This document shows positions 22,801 to 35,999 of a DNA stretch of 64,000 nucleotides, piece by piece. A model generated the notes under the pieces. It saw only the letters and a program-made list of their open reading frames with translations. It was not told where the DNA came from and ran no database searches. The translations under genes were made by a program, and so were the position numbers. This stretch comes from Sphagnum compactum (Eukaryota > Bryophyta > Sphagnopsida > Sphagnales): positions 248,001-312,000 of the forward strand of contig OZ234494.1 in the NCBI GenBank assembly GCA_965153455.1. Direction: 5' to 3'. Position 1 is the stretch's first letter. Each line of letters opens with the position of its first letter.

Positions 22801-25681
22801 TTTCCAAACCACCTCATGCAGTTGCAGGATCCAGCTAATTCAAAATCCTTCACAGATCTCATTTGCGTTTGTTGATAACTAGAAACACCGATGAGACACC
22901 AAATCAAGCTTCCCCCCTGCTTACAAAGTAGCATACTCAGCCTGGTCTCCAAGACCCACTCATGATCATATATGCTAATAGTTTCAGAAAACACATCCAC
23001 TCCATGGAGAACAATGTTTGCCTGAAATCGCAGCTTCACTCTGAAATATCCTGTTCACCAGATGGGTCGCGCACATGAAGGAAGAAGCGCGGTTACATTT
23101 TTCCTGAGAAGAAACGCAATTGAATTTTGAGAGTATGAATTGATCTCAGCATGTACGTACATCTAGCACTGCAAACATGTACGTTCTCCTGAAGGTTGTA
23201 CAGGTCTGAGTTGCTCAGTGACACTTTGTGTACTTCTTTGCTGCAGATAAGGTTGTCACATGTGCACTCACAACATCCTTGCTACAAGAAAATGTACACT
23301 CTTACTCCAGCACATGAAATTTGAAACATCTGATGGATATATCTGATTTGTTTCTCCTCGGTGGTTGGGGTCACTGAACAAGTCTGTAGCAGACTGCTGT
23401 CAGCCACCATTTTGTAATCTGTCTTTACCTTGCTGTTGAATCACACCAGCTGAATGAATTAAAATGCTCAATCAAGACCTGACAGTGAATGAGCTACATG
23501 AATGGGCTGAACTCTAAGACGTTCAAAACAGTATTTGAAGGATTTAGGCCAGACAGCTCCATGTAAGGGCTTGAAAACTCTGCAGTGCATTGAGATGTTT
23601 TTCAATTCTGTGTTTACAGAAGGATTGCCCGAATGGAATTTACTGGAAATTTATCCACGAAACATGGCTTTCAGGATATGAAGGAACAGCTCCCATCATG
23701 AAATGTAATTGCTCTCAAGGTGGTTCTGCTTAACCAAATATTTCAGATTCAGGTTTACTTGGATAAATTGCTCAACTGAACTTCAGAAGTTCATGACAAG
23801 CTTTCTGATCTAGTGGAAAGGTTTCACCAAAAATTATTTCCTGTCCACTTGTGATGGTGGCTCAGTAAATTTCTGTCATTTTGTTTGGGGACGCCATGAT
23901 TGCCACTCTGTTATGAATAGTGATTATGGTCAATTAGGATAGCGTCACTGTTCACCCCTGTTTAAATTAATTTAATAAATTGGACAGATCAGAGTTGATT
24001 TGGTTGAGTCTTCAATGATTCTACTACCTTAGGAATCTCTCATCAAGTGAAATTTGGTTTGTTGATCAAATTGTCTAGCTCTTGAACTATAATCAGTGGG
24101 TCTTGAGTCTTGACCAACCAAGAATATGGTTGCATATGCATAAACCTGGTAGCCTTGACATTAAGGTACTTTTTCTAACAAGGATTCAATCATACCCGTA
24201 AATAATTTCCATTTGCTAGAATACTTTGAAATTTGAGTCCAAAGTTGCAGAAGCACAAATTATTTGCCACTGACCGTTTATTTGTGACTGACTTTGACTT
24301 GGGATTTGTGCACCATATCTGAACTTATTTTGTGATCCCAAGGAATTTAAGTTTCATATTCTCGGTAGGCATACACTATTACACCTCACGGATTGTCCGG
24401 GAGAAAGATGAAAATTAGTGCAAAGGGGCTTGCTGTTGAGTCCACAAATGTTTGCCATAGTATCTAGCAAAGTCTAGGTGGCAACAGCACATAAACTGCT
24501 AAATCTTTGTAGATGGGTTTATGACTTTCAGGCAAAAGCATTCCAGTTGGGCTGGAAGTGACAAACCCATCTATAAGACTTAAAACCTAAGAGCTTGTGA
24601 ACTCAACAAAATTCCATCTATCTATTGCTAAGCTTTTAAAACTAAGAAGTTCACATAAAAAATGCTCAATTTTGGTATTCAATGCAAGTGACATGAATGG
24701 TGTTTTGATCAGTGCCATGCAATTCATTACTCAGTGCCCCTATCCCAAACATTCATCCAGTTATGGCACATCAGTGGATTCACCTCAGTAATCCAGATGC
24801 ACTTGGGCTTGAATACGCCAAATATATTCTGCATGAATGCATTTGGCATATATGTCAATAAGGCTATGGGCCACAAGAATATTCAAACTCATAACCACTT
24901 TGACTCATCTTCTTGTCAGAGCATCTCCATGTGTGCAGCTACAATAGTGCACATGCATTGAGCACCCCAACAAAGTTGGCAGAGTCTGCCTGTGCCCCTT
25001 CTTGTTGCAATTGTTGAGAGAGTTTCAATGGTGCCTTCTGTCCTGCCCAAATCTCACATGTCCCGAAAGCAGGGCATTCCAAGAGACCACATTGCATGTT
25101 GGTGTCCTGTTGAACACTCTCCATGCATCCTCTATGCCCCACATTTGATGTATATATCAGTGAGACTATGGGGAGAATACATGCCTGATCAGTTTGATCT
25201 GGATTGCTGATTGTGGGCAAATGAAAGGTACCTGGATCACACATTTAAAGATGCAGGAAGGACTCTGGCTTGAGGACCAAAGAAACCCACCATGTGTGGC
25301 AGCCGATAGGGTTGTTTTGGCACCAGGCACAATGCAATTGAACATTTTTGCATGGAATAACGAGCTTACAAAATATGTTAAGGATAGGCAACCTAAGAAG
25401 TTGATCTAGCTTTTCCAACAAATGCAACAAGAAAGAATGAGTCCCAATGAGTTCACTTTTGTTGAAGTGATAAAAGCATGTGCTGGTTTAGTAGCACCTG
25501 AAGATAGCAGGAATATTCATGAACAGATCATTCAAAGTGGTTGTGAGTCTAATGTCTTTGTGGGGTGTAACCTTGTTGACATGTACATGCAAAATATAGG
25601 AGCATGGAGGATGCTTGGAGAGTGTTCAACAAGATGCCATCTCCAGATTGGTCACTTGGACTGCCATAATATTGGAACATG
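22801..25681. repeat. Segmental duplication, copy A, right part
   Basis: This matches 57,453-62,848. Two blocks of copy B are absent here: 57,747-58,161 and about 60,250-62,335. At both absences the flanking sequence shares only 2 bp (GG and TG). Over 23,162-23,485 I count 11 differences against 58,238-58,560. Homology stops near 25,681. Apart from the PPR remnants at its right end, no gene is visible in it. Confidence 0.92.
24800..25244 (-). pseudogene. PPR protein gene fragment (minus strand)
   Basis: On the minus strand, broken frames show pentatricopeptide-repeat hallmarks: FVGVLNACALL, the LSQQLQQEGAQADSANF repeat core and VAHSLIDIYAKC. Frame changes occur between them. PPR proteins bind organellar RNA one base per repeat and act in editing, splicing and stability in chloroplasts and mitochondria. 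The repeat style is the P-L-S type common in editing factors. Only two to three repeats remain, and the part further upstream that copy B keeps (PEPITFMGLLNACASVEAM at 60,300-60,393) is deleted here. Confidence 0.7.
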
Positions 25682-25700
25682 TTTTGATTTCTTAAATTAA
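25330..25700 (+). pseudogene. PPR protein gene fragment (plus strand)
   Basis: The frame around 25,422-25,600 reads MSPNEFTFVEVIKACAGL, then NIHEQIIQSG and NVFVGCNLVDMYMQN, a typical run of two PPR motifs. An in-frame stop (tag, about 25,407) interrupts the preceding repeat, LFQQMQQE. After the VDMY motif the frame shifts, since the continuation MEDAWRVFNKMPSPD lies in another frame. The copy ends at the duplication breakpoint. It faces away from the minus-strand PPR fragment just upstream. Confidence 0.75.
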
Positions 25701-25719
25701 AATGTGGGTCACTTTGTCA

Positions 25720-28700
25720 CTATTTTCATCCTTTTAATGTGATCATTATAAAAGGGTTTTAATATAAGCCCAAAGGATGAAATTTCATACAATGGCATAT
25801 GTTGGCATTGTCAAAAATATATATTTTGTGTATGGATCATACAAACTTGTACAATCATAATAGCAACCACTGTCACCTCAAAGCCTTGAATTTTTAAACA
25901 TCTGGCATATACTACAAAACCATTTTTTTTTGGTTCAAAATTTCACACCTAAACCATAGAGAAAAGAATTTTCTTTCCTAAGATTCCTTTTTTTGGAAAA
26001 AGTTCACCAAATTTAAGAATTATCAAAAGGATTTCATCAAGATTCTACAACAAGTTTCAGTAAGTAGCCAAAAAATAAAACAGTCCTTAAATGTTGTGTT
26101 ATTATCATATTCTATGTTTAGCCAAATTTGGTCGTAGCAAGATATGAATGATTGCAACATGAGCTACATGCCAAATTTGAAAGTAAAATAAAATAGATCC
26201 CAAGTATGGGTGTTTGGAAACGGAATTTGTGTTGGATGTTTAAATTATGGAGTCTTTTGAAAAATATAGCTTGAAAGGATGGATGTTGTCTTATGATTGA
26301 TTTCATAATCCTTCTCCGTTTGCAAGTGCCTTAACCAAAAATTTTGCCCCAATGAATTGAGTACATTATAAAGCACCAAAAGAAGTTCTTTTCGGTGTAT
26401 TCATAGTCTACCTTATTCAATGGAATCTTTCCTTTGCAAAAACAAGAGGCATTTTGAAAAATGAAACACGCACTCTGGCAAAGATTTCACCTCCATTGAA
26501 AGGACATTTATTCATAATCATGGTTCTCAAAAACATCAAAAGACCTGGTGGTGATGAGTAACCATGGTTCTCAACAATTTAAAAATCAAATAACCGACTA
26601 TTGGTGAAACCATTGGGGGCTCCTTCATGAAAACTGCTGGTTCTTGAGTTTTTGAAATAACCCCGACCAACGGTTTCATTTAATTCTGATTTTTTCAAAG
26701 AATTGGAACCAATGGTTCTGTAATTCTGAAATACCACTAAATAACTGGAACTGACCGTATTTGGGAAATTTCAAAAAATTGATAGAACCTTTGGTCGGGT
26801 TTATGGACCTGGTTCTTCACATTTCAAGACTTCCAGTTCCTGGTTCTTTAAAAAATCAAAAATAAAAGCCTAGGTGAGTTGGGTTCCAAATCAGATCCAG
26901 TTCTACCTTCCTAAGCATTGGTCACTTTTTTTTAAATAATGAATTTTCGTCATTTTGTGAAGAATATTTATTAGAAAAAGAATACTCGGTCACAAATTCC
27001 TTGTTTTCTTGAAAACAAATCATCAGGAAGAAATTTAAGTTTTATTTAAAAATCACCACAATTGCCTACAATATGAAGGGGTGCATAAGATTTTCTACTT
27101 TCATATATTGAATATTACCAAATTTGGCTAAATATTGCTTATGCATGATTGCCACTTGAGCAACATAAAAAAAAAATCGGAAAAAATTACACTGATACTA
27201 TTCCAAAAGCTGCTACTAATCCCACCCCACCCCATCCTGAAGTTCATTATTCAGAAAAGTATATACCTGAATTTTTCTCCCCCAAACTAACAACATGTCT
27301 GACCCTAATTGGAAAAATTAAAAACTACAAAAATTAAAAAAATTAAAAAATTTTAATTTCAAAGAAAATGAAGAATCAGAACTGGTATGAAATGAGTTTT
27401 GGGGCCGCTTCCTGATTCCAAGTCTCATTCATTGGGTTTCTTTTGTTTTTTTTTTCCTTTTCAAAATTTAGAACTGGTGATGCAGGCACCCAATAATTCG
27501 CCCTGAGAAACAGAACTGACCAAAAAGTAAGAACCCGATAAATTTTACATTATTTATTTATTGGCTGTCTTGACCTAAAATATTATGTTCCAGTCATTTT
27601 ACCACTTTGGGTGGATATGCTCTAAACTGTCACACATGTGGGAGCCCAGCCCGCAACAGTTTAGCAGCAAATTGATACCTACATCATCTCATCTGGATTT
27701 GGAGCGGTCTACGCATACACAGATAATTAGGTTATTTGTTCAGGTTGGAGTACAAGTCAGTTTTTCAAGTGTTCTAATAATTTCCTGACTCATGTGTGGG
27801 GAAAAATGGCATCTTATTTTTTTGAAAATGATAGAAACTTGAGCTTCGCTGTACACTGTTGTTGGATGTACAATTGCTTGAGTCTTTGACAGGGCATACA
27901 AAGCTTTCTGTCTCAGGCAGGCTGCCTGGCTGGCTATATATGTGAAGGATACATGATGCCGTCATTTGTACTAAAGGTTATCTTTTGACTTGCTTTGGGC
28001 AAAGTCTTGTTTGGAACTGGTTTGCTTGCCCTTATGGTCATGCCAAGTTCCCTGCTGATGTAGATTGTTGCTGTCACAAACTTAGCAGTCTGCTAGATCA
28101 CCTGCATGCTCAGCATAGGTGCATGCTTCCCATGTCTGTTCTGTTTGTTCCAAGTGTGCAAACATGCTATGTAGCTCATGAAGAGCTATTAAGTTAATCA
28201 TAAAAAATTCTATTGCTGCCATTTCCCCCCCTCTGCACCACCACCGCCACCACACACACACATATGCAATGGCCCAGTTTGCATAGTCAGGTGGTAAGTA
28301 GCTCTTAAACCAGCCACCTCTGAATTGCATTTCTCCAAGGGCTGAAAATATGTGTATATCTTGACAATAAACTATAGTACTCAATAGTTGTAGTTCTTCA
28401 ATACCCAAAAATATGCTATATCTTGACAATCAAACTATAGTACCCAATTCAGTATAGTAAGTTTCAGTAGTTTAGTCAAGAATATCAAAGGATCCTTTTT
28501 TTTAAAAACTTCCATATTTGGTTTAGAGATAAATTTGGCTCATTTTCTTCTGGATGATCGCCTCTTTCAGTACATCACAAAACTGAGGTGAATTTTTTTT
28601 TTAAACGTTGGTTTTTGGTTATCAATGTAATAGTTTTGAAAGTTTTACATAATTGTGATTCTAACTTAGAATATGGATATGCAAGAATTCTGCAATTTCT

Positions 28701-29245
28701 TCTAGTTATGACACTGTTCTCCTCAGGTGATGACTAGTGTTGTTACATTCAATTCTTTGATTCTAAATGAACCTTCAATCCTAGTTATGAGACTTTTTTA
28801 GTTTTGGATGGAACCTTTGGTCCGGTCATGACACCAGGCCTTTGGATTTCTAAAACTTTTAGGTCTGCTATTAACAAAATTGGAGTTACGTTTGGTTCCA
28901 ACAAAATGCTAGAAATCCAAAACCAATCGACATTGGTCATGAATACAATAATATTACGACTATGCAAGAATTGTACCCTTTCCTCCAGTTATGTGTTATG
29001 ATAGAAAATAATATCATGTGGCATGGACATGCAAGAACAGGATGCTTTGGTCAGTTTAGGCCACAGCAATCTTCACTCCTAAAGGGTGATCCAGAAAAGT
29101 GGCTATGTACTGAACCTGGAAGCAGCTCATTGGACCCATCTCATGATCCTTGAAGCCCTTCATCAGTAGAGTGTAACCTCGTTCGATCCCTTCCAAATAA
29201 TCCTTGAGGCCCTTAATTAGTTCAGTGTTCTACTTATTATGAAAG
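25720..29245. other. Noncoding, AT-rich, no supported gene
   Basis: No frame longer than about 115 codons is present and none resembles a family. Stretches at 26,530-26,900 and 28,750-28,960 repeat degenerate ggttc/gaacc words, which suggests an old simple-sequence or transposon-derived tract. A 30-bp direct repeat (tatcttgacaat...actatagtac) occurs near 28,357 and 28,411, and a (CA)n patch at 28,250. Confidence 0.5.
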
Positions 29246-30225
29246 ACTAGTGGTAACCCGTGCCTGCAAGGCACGACACGGCGCTTCGCCTCTTCGTCGT
29301 CTCTTTGCGCTGTGTTGCACCCAAGCCTGATTGGACGGAATTACAAATACGTGATATTTTCATCCACATAATCATCCATTCAGAACTCCTAATTGGACGG
29401 AATTACAAATATAATGATATTTCATCCACATAATCATCCATTCAGAACCCCTCAGTGCATAGAATTATATAAATACATAATATTTCATCCACATCATCAA
29501 TCCATCCAGAACTCCTAATTAGATGGAACTCTAAATACGTAATATTTTCACCTGCATAATCATCCATCCAGAACTCCTAATTGGACGGAATTACAAATAC
29601 ATGATATTTCATCCAAATAAATCACCTAGTGGGTAACCCGTGCCTGCAAGGCACGACACGGCACTGGGAAAATAGTTTCATCCACATCATCAATCCATCC
29701 AGAACTCCTAATTAGATGGAACTCTAAATACGTAATATTTTCACCTGCATAATCATCCATCCAGAACTCCTAATTGGACGGAATTAAAAATACATAAATA
29801 TTTCATCCACATAATCAATCCATCCAAAACTCTAAGTGGACAAAACTACAAAATCTTTAATATTTCATCCACAAATCATTCCTCCTAATTGGACGGAACT
29901 ACAAATACATGATATCTCATCCTCATAACCACCCATCCAGAACTCTGAGCTCATTGGACGGAACTAAAAACGTATAATATTTCATCCACATAATCACAGA
30001 ACTGCCGGGTTCTCGTGCACAGAACTGCCGGGTTTCACGAAATCCCGGAAAAGAGGAGCCAGGCAGATTTTTGGGTGGTTATTTTACTTGGGATCTGGGT
30101 TTCAGGACCTCGACCAGACGGACGAACAGGCGGGTCCCGATCTGGGCTTCAGGACCTCGACAGACGGGCAAGACCTCGACTTTCAGGACCTCGACGGACG
30201 GACAGACAGACAAGGCACTTTATAT
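29246..30225. repeat. Hairpin-headed element with 62-bp minisatellite
   Basis: Two heads with the same sequence, CTAGTGG(G)TAACCCGTGCC..., occur at 29,248 and about 29,625. Each contains a 7-bp stem hairpin (CGTGCCT, loop GCA, AGGCACG). Each is followed by tandem units of 62-64 bp (cagaactcctaattggacgg ... atttcatccacataatcatc), about ten in total to about 30,000. The right part, 30,100-30,210, repeats ttcaggacctcgac several times and ends in aaggcactttatatataag. The structure looks like a non-autonomous mobile element with an internal array. I cannot assign a superfamily, and no target duplication was evident. Confidence 0.65.
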
Positions 30226-30239
30226 ATAAGATTGGAAGC

Positions 30240-33200
30240 AGTCGGAGATTTTTCCAATTGCTAGTTGGAATCCTGGCAATAAGAGATCAAGCTTTAAATT
30301 TTGCATCAAACCGTAGCATTCCACTAGTTCACAAGCCTGCTTAGGTTTTTGCTCAGACTGCATGAAGATGGTGTGTTGTTGAACCTGCAGTTGTACGAGC
30401 CATTTCATGGGGCATTTCATGGGTGATCCAGTTGTTTTGTAGCGTTGTTGTGTCCGTAGTACATACAAAAAACTGCATTCTACAAGCATTTGCCAAATCA
30501 TCCCAAGATAAATTTAGAGAAGAAAGATTTTGACTACAACTTCAAAACATAATTCCAAAGCAAATTCTCAATCATCAACTGTGTAATGTCTTTACTATCA
30601 AAGCTAAAAATCTTAGCATGAAAACAAGTCTTGGGTATTCTCATAAACCAACTTGCATTTACTGGGCGAACTGTCACTTGTAAATAATATCAGAACTCTC
30701 TGTACTCTGTTCTAATGCGTCTAGTGACCTCCAATATACTCTAACAGAGTGGAGATTGATAATTACACAAAACTGTACTAGCAAAAAAAATTACACAACC
30801 TTTTTGTGAATATCATGTGATGGGTAATAATATAATATTCTGAAAGGTTGCAGTTTCATCATGCCCAGAACAGGGATTTTAAAAGAAAATTCGTGATATA
30901 ATTTTTTTGGAAAATATTTCAAAATTAGTCAAATTTACACTACAAAAGACACATTTTTCCAGATTTTTCCAGATTTTTTGAATTGACAGCATTTTTCAGA
31001 AAAAAACACTGAGGTCACAGAAGCACTAATAATGGGTACTTGTTGTCCAGTGAATAACCTGTTGCATGTCAAAGTTGGCTGAGTGCTACTAAAAGTGGCT
31101 TGTGCCATTGAGCACATATCATAATATTGAATGAATTTTGAAAGGGAAAATTGCACACCGTTTTTGACCTCCGTGTGAAATCCAGTTTTTCATTAAATTT
31201 TTTTTAAAAAATTTATTGAATTTCATATGAGAAAATTTACTCAAAATTCAATGTCTCTCACCTCTTAAGTCTAGAAATCACTTCCATGCATCCCTGATCA
31301 TTGAGAGCTTTCCAAGAGTATAAATGGCACAAACTAATTTTCCTATAATATTTGATATTTAGTTTCAAATGATAAGACTATTCAAAACTCAATGACTCCT
31401 ATAGCATAGCTTTAAACATTATGAAACCACCCTGGTGCACTTGTGCTCATTTAGGGCTTTCCAATAGTACCAAAGAGCATTTATTTTTCTTTTAAGGGAG
31501 AGAGGGTTTGGAAGACTATTTGAGTTTTGGGGTTTTGTTTCTTACATGTTCCCAATAATGTTCTCCCTACAAGAACTTTGTGTTCATGTTTCCAACGTGT
31601 TCCCAATTTTATCCCATGGGCTTTGCCAAATGTTCCCTATGTGGTTCCCATGTTCTTCCCAATAACCCCACTTTTCATCCCATTTTTGCTTGTCCAAAGT
31701 CCTACTCTTTGTACGCCAAATGGAAAACTTGACTAAGAGTGACTTTAGAGGAGGGTCCAAGGTCCAGGGACCAATGAATTCAAGCAATCTTATTGGTCGA
31801 AAGCTTTAAATTGGTCCCAAGGCCTTTAGAAGAGGGTCCAAGACGAAAAAGTGGCAATTTGAGGCTAGACCTACATGGCACCTGTTTTGGAGGCAAAATC
31901 AGTTGGTTTGGACCGAAAAACAGTGCTTAAAGGAGAGCTCCTGATTTGGAGAACCAAGAATTAGGCTAGAGACCAAGGTACAGTCCAACTCAAGGATTCA
32001 ATTTGCTTCCAATGAGTCCAAATTGGTTCTTACGAAATTGGACCCTGGACGCTCGCCTAAAGTGGGCCATAAGAGTTTTGAAACATTTTTTTGTAAAGGG
32101 CCACCCAATCAACAAGCCCTGTCACAAAAGAAAAGGTTTTGAACTTTGAATGCGCCCACAAGCAATAACATTATACCCTACTCTTGAAAGAGCCCAATTT
32201 TACTACTGGAATCTTTTTAGTACAACTAGTACTGCCTGGTGTTGCTGTTTTGGCGTGTGGGCTCCTCAACTGACAGTAAGTACATCAAACTCTTATCAAC
32301 CTATGGCTGCAGCTCCAGTATGCCTTTTAAGTTACCCTTTAGACATTTGGGGGCTTGGAAGCATGACAGAGAGGAGAAACTACATGATTGTTGTATAATA
32401 TTTTTTAAACATATAATGTGCAGTGCAGTATCACAACAAGGTGACTAATAATTTTCTTTTTTTTGTCATTAACATTTGACAGTAGAAAATAAATAAGTAA
32501 AGGAAAAAAACAAGAGAAAGAAAACGAAAGGATTGAAGTCCAAACAGAAGACCAAGCTCGAAAGTGCAGAATACGCAATGGGACCCCTAAGAGAGAAAAG
32601 CATGGAACTTAGGATTTAAACCCATCACAAGTAGCTCGAAGCAAGTCGCACAAAGAGATGGGCAAAAAACCTGGAAGGACACCAAGCCTAGAAGAGGCCT
32701 CTCTTACTGCTACAACTGCCCACCGCAAGATGGTGGCAGCCTGAACTCTCTGAAGAGGTATATTTTACAAAATAATGAAAAGTGTGTGCTTGAAAGTTTC
32801 TTTCAGAATTTCAGCATGGCAAGCAACTATATTTTTCAGTTTCTTTTACAATTTAAAAAATAGTTAATTACTGCCTAATTAACCAGGCTAAGTATTCCTT
32901 GATGCATAGAGTAAAGAACTTGGGTGGCCCAGGCATTCCCAAAAATATGGGGCTTAGGACAAGGTAAATGTCTCTCATCAGGCCCCCACATTTTGGAATG
33001 TTCTTCACTCGCCCATAAGCTTACACATAGTAAAGCTCGTAAAGCACAAGCTGTAAGTAATGCATTCCAAGGTTTCTTTCTTTGTATGTGAAAAAGTTTT
33101 GTGCTTTACACTAGGAAGGCTTGCTACCACAGGCCTCCCCTAATTTTTGGGCCTAAAACCGAAGGCTGTAGCATCAAATTGGAGCAGGCCTTCCCAGATC

Positions 33201-34350
33201 AGGAGTAATCCCCTGTCCAGAAATCAATTCAAGGTTTTTTTCCTTTGTATTTAAAAGCACCTTCCCCACATGGACAATTCATTCATCACTTGAAGGACCC
33301 TGTCACTAATCACATGTAAACCTTCCACCATTCACATAGAAAACCTTTTGTGCGTAATGCTGAGGAAAACCACCTCCATGGGTGTCCCCTAATTTTCAAG
33401 CCTACGCCCACAGGCTATTGCACTCCTCAAATTAGGGGAGTCCAATGGGAGTTGCAACCCTTCCCCTATATATTATCATGAACCTAAACGTTGGTAGAGC
33501 ATGAGGTGTATGAGAGTAGTGAGGTGTATGAGAGTAGGGTTCTTACACCTACTCCTTAACCTTTAAACATCAGGGTGAACCATTTTGGTCCACTTTCCCT
33601 TGGGATTTCAAAACCCGTGATGTTTAGGGGTTACGAATGTCATGGATCTTATTGTAGGTAGAATAAAAGCCCTCCTCTTTTGTAGGGAGGGGTAGTAATT
33701 ATAGATATAAGGTGCCTTCCAAGTACCTTAGGAAATGTCCTCCCATCAAGTTCAGCTCTTGGATACGAGAAGAGAAGCAGATGATGATCTTGGGTGGTGG
33801 TGGTGATGGTAGGTTTTGTAGAAATCTAGATGAAAGCTTTGCCATGTTCTTTATCAGTATGTGGCCTCGGTACTGCCAATAGCTTGTCAGTTGGGTTGGT
33901 AGCTTATCAGTTGAGTCTGCTGTTGTGTCTGTTAGGGGAAAATAATTTTAAAAAAAAATTCTGAGAGTTGATTGTGGATTCCAATTGCATACTTTTGCAG
34001 GATACTAGCAGGAAGAATCAGATTTAGAAGAGCAGCAGAAGATTCAGTCTATAGTGCAGAATGAAGCAGATGGAGATTGTTGGTTTTTGTGTATAGGATA
34101 ATTTATTAAGTCTATGAAGAAGGTAGACTAGCTTCAGATGATCACAAAGAGCGAGAGAACCTCTGCTGCAGCAGCAGCTGTTGTTGTCATCACTGGACAA
34201 CACAACAACAACTCTGTGCAGGGAGCCTGGGAGGGAGGGAGGGAGGGAGGAAGGTGGAAGCTCATCTGCAAGGGTGGTGCAGTAGCCAAGTTCCTGCCAG
34301 CCACAACAAATCTAATTTGGCAACAAGGATTTTGAGCCTGCAGCAAGAAT
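30240..34350. other. Noncoding region with degenerate repeats
   Basis: No supported gene. Repetitive words include tgttcccaa at 31,545-31,680, a diverged direct repeat of about 200 bp (33,030-33,230 against about 33,250-33,450, sharing a cctcccctaatttt-like core) and a short tandem duplication, gaggtgtatgagagtag (33,505-33,538). The last 300 bases before 34,359 are purine-rich with a (GGGA)n patch at 34,232-34,251, and may be the former 5' leader of the transporter pseudogene. Confidence 0.45.
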
Positions 34351-34358
34351 TCTAGGGA

Positions 34359-35983
34359 ATGGAAAGAAGGGATGATTGTTTGAGTTGGGAAGAAGGATTG
34401 ATTGTGAATAATTCTGCTAGTGCAGATGCAGTGATCATGGATATTGAAGCTGCAGTTGCAGCAGCAGCAGCTTGCAGTACTATGGAGAATCATAATAATA
34501 TGCTGCAGGAGGAGGAGGAGGAGGAGGAGGAGGAGGAGCACAACATTGATATTCTGCATGATGATTCAGATGCTGCGAGAAGACTTAGACTAGTTCCTAA
34601 TATCGAGAAGCTTTCGGTGGACAATTTGCTGCAGAAGTGGGTGGGCGAGTGTGGAAGAGCTCAGCTGGCACTTTGTGTTGGTTAGCTTGGCTTGGACTAT
34701 TCATGGCCTTCAGACCTTTGCTATGGTGTTTGCTGATCTTCCTGGCAGTGTCGTTCATCTCCCTCTCAATCTCTCACCTCTGCAAGCACCAGCTTCTCCA
34801 ATGCAGCTCTCAACATTACAGCTACAGGTGATGATAGATCATCACAAGAACTCTGGACCTCCCCACTGCACCATCGCTAGCTCCTCGACATGATCTGATC
34901 TGCAAGCTTCTTGATCACAGTGCAGAATTTTACAGCTAGCTAGCTAGACTTTGTTCTTGAAGTAGTACTACTGCTGCTGCTGCTTGATCCTTCTTGCAAT
35001 TGTAGGCTAGAAGAATCGCAGCTGCAGATCATGGATCATGCGTGATGGGATTTTGGGTCGACTTCCTCATGCAGGTTTTGTAGCAAATCTGCATCAAGCT
35101 CCAGGAGCAGCTGCTGCTGCATCTGCTACAAGATTTTCTGGTACGCTTTTGGATGTGATGAAATGCTCAGGAACACGCAAGAGAATGCTCGTCATGGTGG
35201 CGATCTGGCTCAACTGCGCTATAGTCTACTACGGGATCAATCTCAACGTCGTCAACATCGGCTTCGACTTGTATCTAAGCGTCTTCACCAACGGCTTGGT
35301 GGAGCTTCCTGCATACGCCATCACAGCTTTGCTTCCACAAAGACTTGGCAGACGGAACCTGCTCGTCGCATCCATGCTCTTGCCTGGCGTTTGTTGTATC
35401 ATGGGAAGCTTACTCTCTGTCCATGAGCAGCTGCAAGTAGTCTCCCATGCAAACAACCTTGAAGGGACTCCTGCAGCTTCTGCTAGATTCGGATCACCTG
35501 AGTCCAAGACTTTCTCGCAGTCTAGGATGGAAGATGTTAGCAAGTTCTTTCTTTGCTGCGATTGTTGAATCAATTGGTCGCTTATACAGTTACGACCAGA
35601 GCAGCAATTCTTTATTTTCTTCTTCTTCTTCTTCTTCTTCTTCTTGGACTCTGAACTGGGTGGGTCTTGCTCGGATTCTTTGTGGGGTGATTGGGATCTT
35701 CGGCATAGCTGGAGCTTACAACCTCGTCTACATCTACACTTTGGAGTTGTTTCCCACTGTGGTGCGAAATGCAGCTCTAGGGTTGGCGACCCAAGCAGGA
35801 GGGATAGGAGCTGTGATTGCTCCCACAATTGTTGCTCTGGATCACTACAACTCCGCCATTCCTTTCGGCCTCTTTGCAGCTGTTGCTCTTGTGGGTGCTT
35901 TGGTGGCCTCGTGGCTTCCTGAAACTCTCAACCAACCTCTGTGGCAGACTCTGCAAGGCATGGAAAATGCCAGCACTTTGTAA
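34359..35983 (+). pseudogene. OCT-type organic cation/carnitine transporter, deleted and frameshifted
   Basis: Three pieces of a plant OCT-family (major facilitator superfamily) transporter are present. The 5' frame (34,359-34,685) ends with NIEKLSVDNLLQKWVGECGR, the family N-terminal signature. It shifts frame at about 34,665, and the first membrane segment follows in another frame (HFVLVSLAWTIHGLQTF...VFAD). The central part, with the loops and membrane segments 2-6, is absent. At 35,163-35,410 the later half appears (IVYYGINLNVVNIGFDLYL, PAYAITALLPQRLGRRN). After another frame change, 35,650-35,983 gives the end with ELFPTVVRNAALG and WLPETLNQPLWQTL. Such proteins carry cationic solutes across membranes. 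The missing middle and two shifts argue for a pseudogene; an intron-containing gene with unusual splicing is less likely. Confidence 0.75.
34484..34540 (+). repeat. GAG microsatellite inside the transporter 5' frame
   Basis: An uninterrupted (GAG)n run at 34,507-34,539 encodes a poly-glutamate tract of about ten residues, which is not part of the family. A TTC run at 35,614-35,644 similarly encodes poly-serine. Confidence 0.85.
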
Positions 35984-35999
35984 CTCTACTCTGGTGTAG

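Noticed and set aside
35229-35828. 199-codon minus-strand frame with a Lys run
   Set aside because: Antisense shadow of the transporter pseudogene; the Lys run is the complement of the TTC microsatellite.
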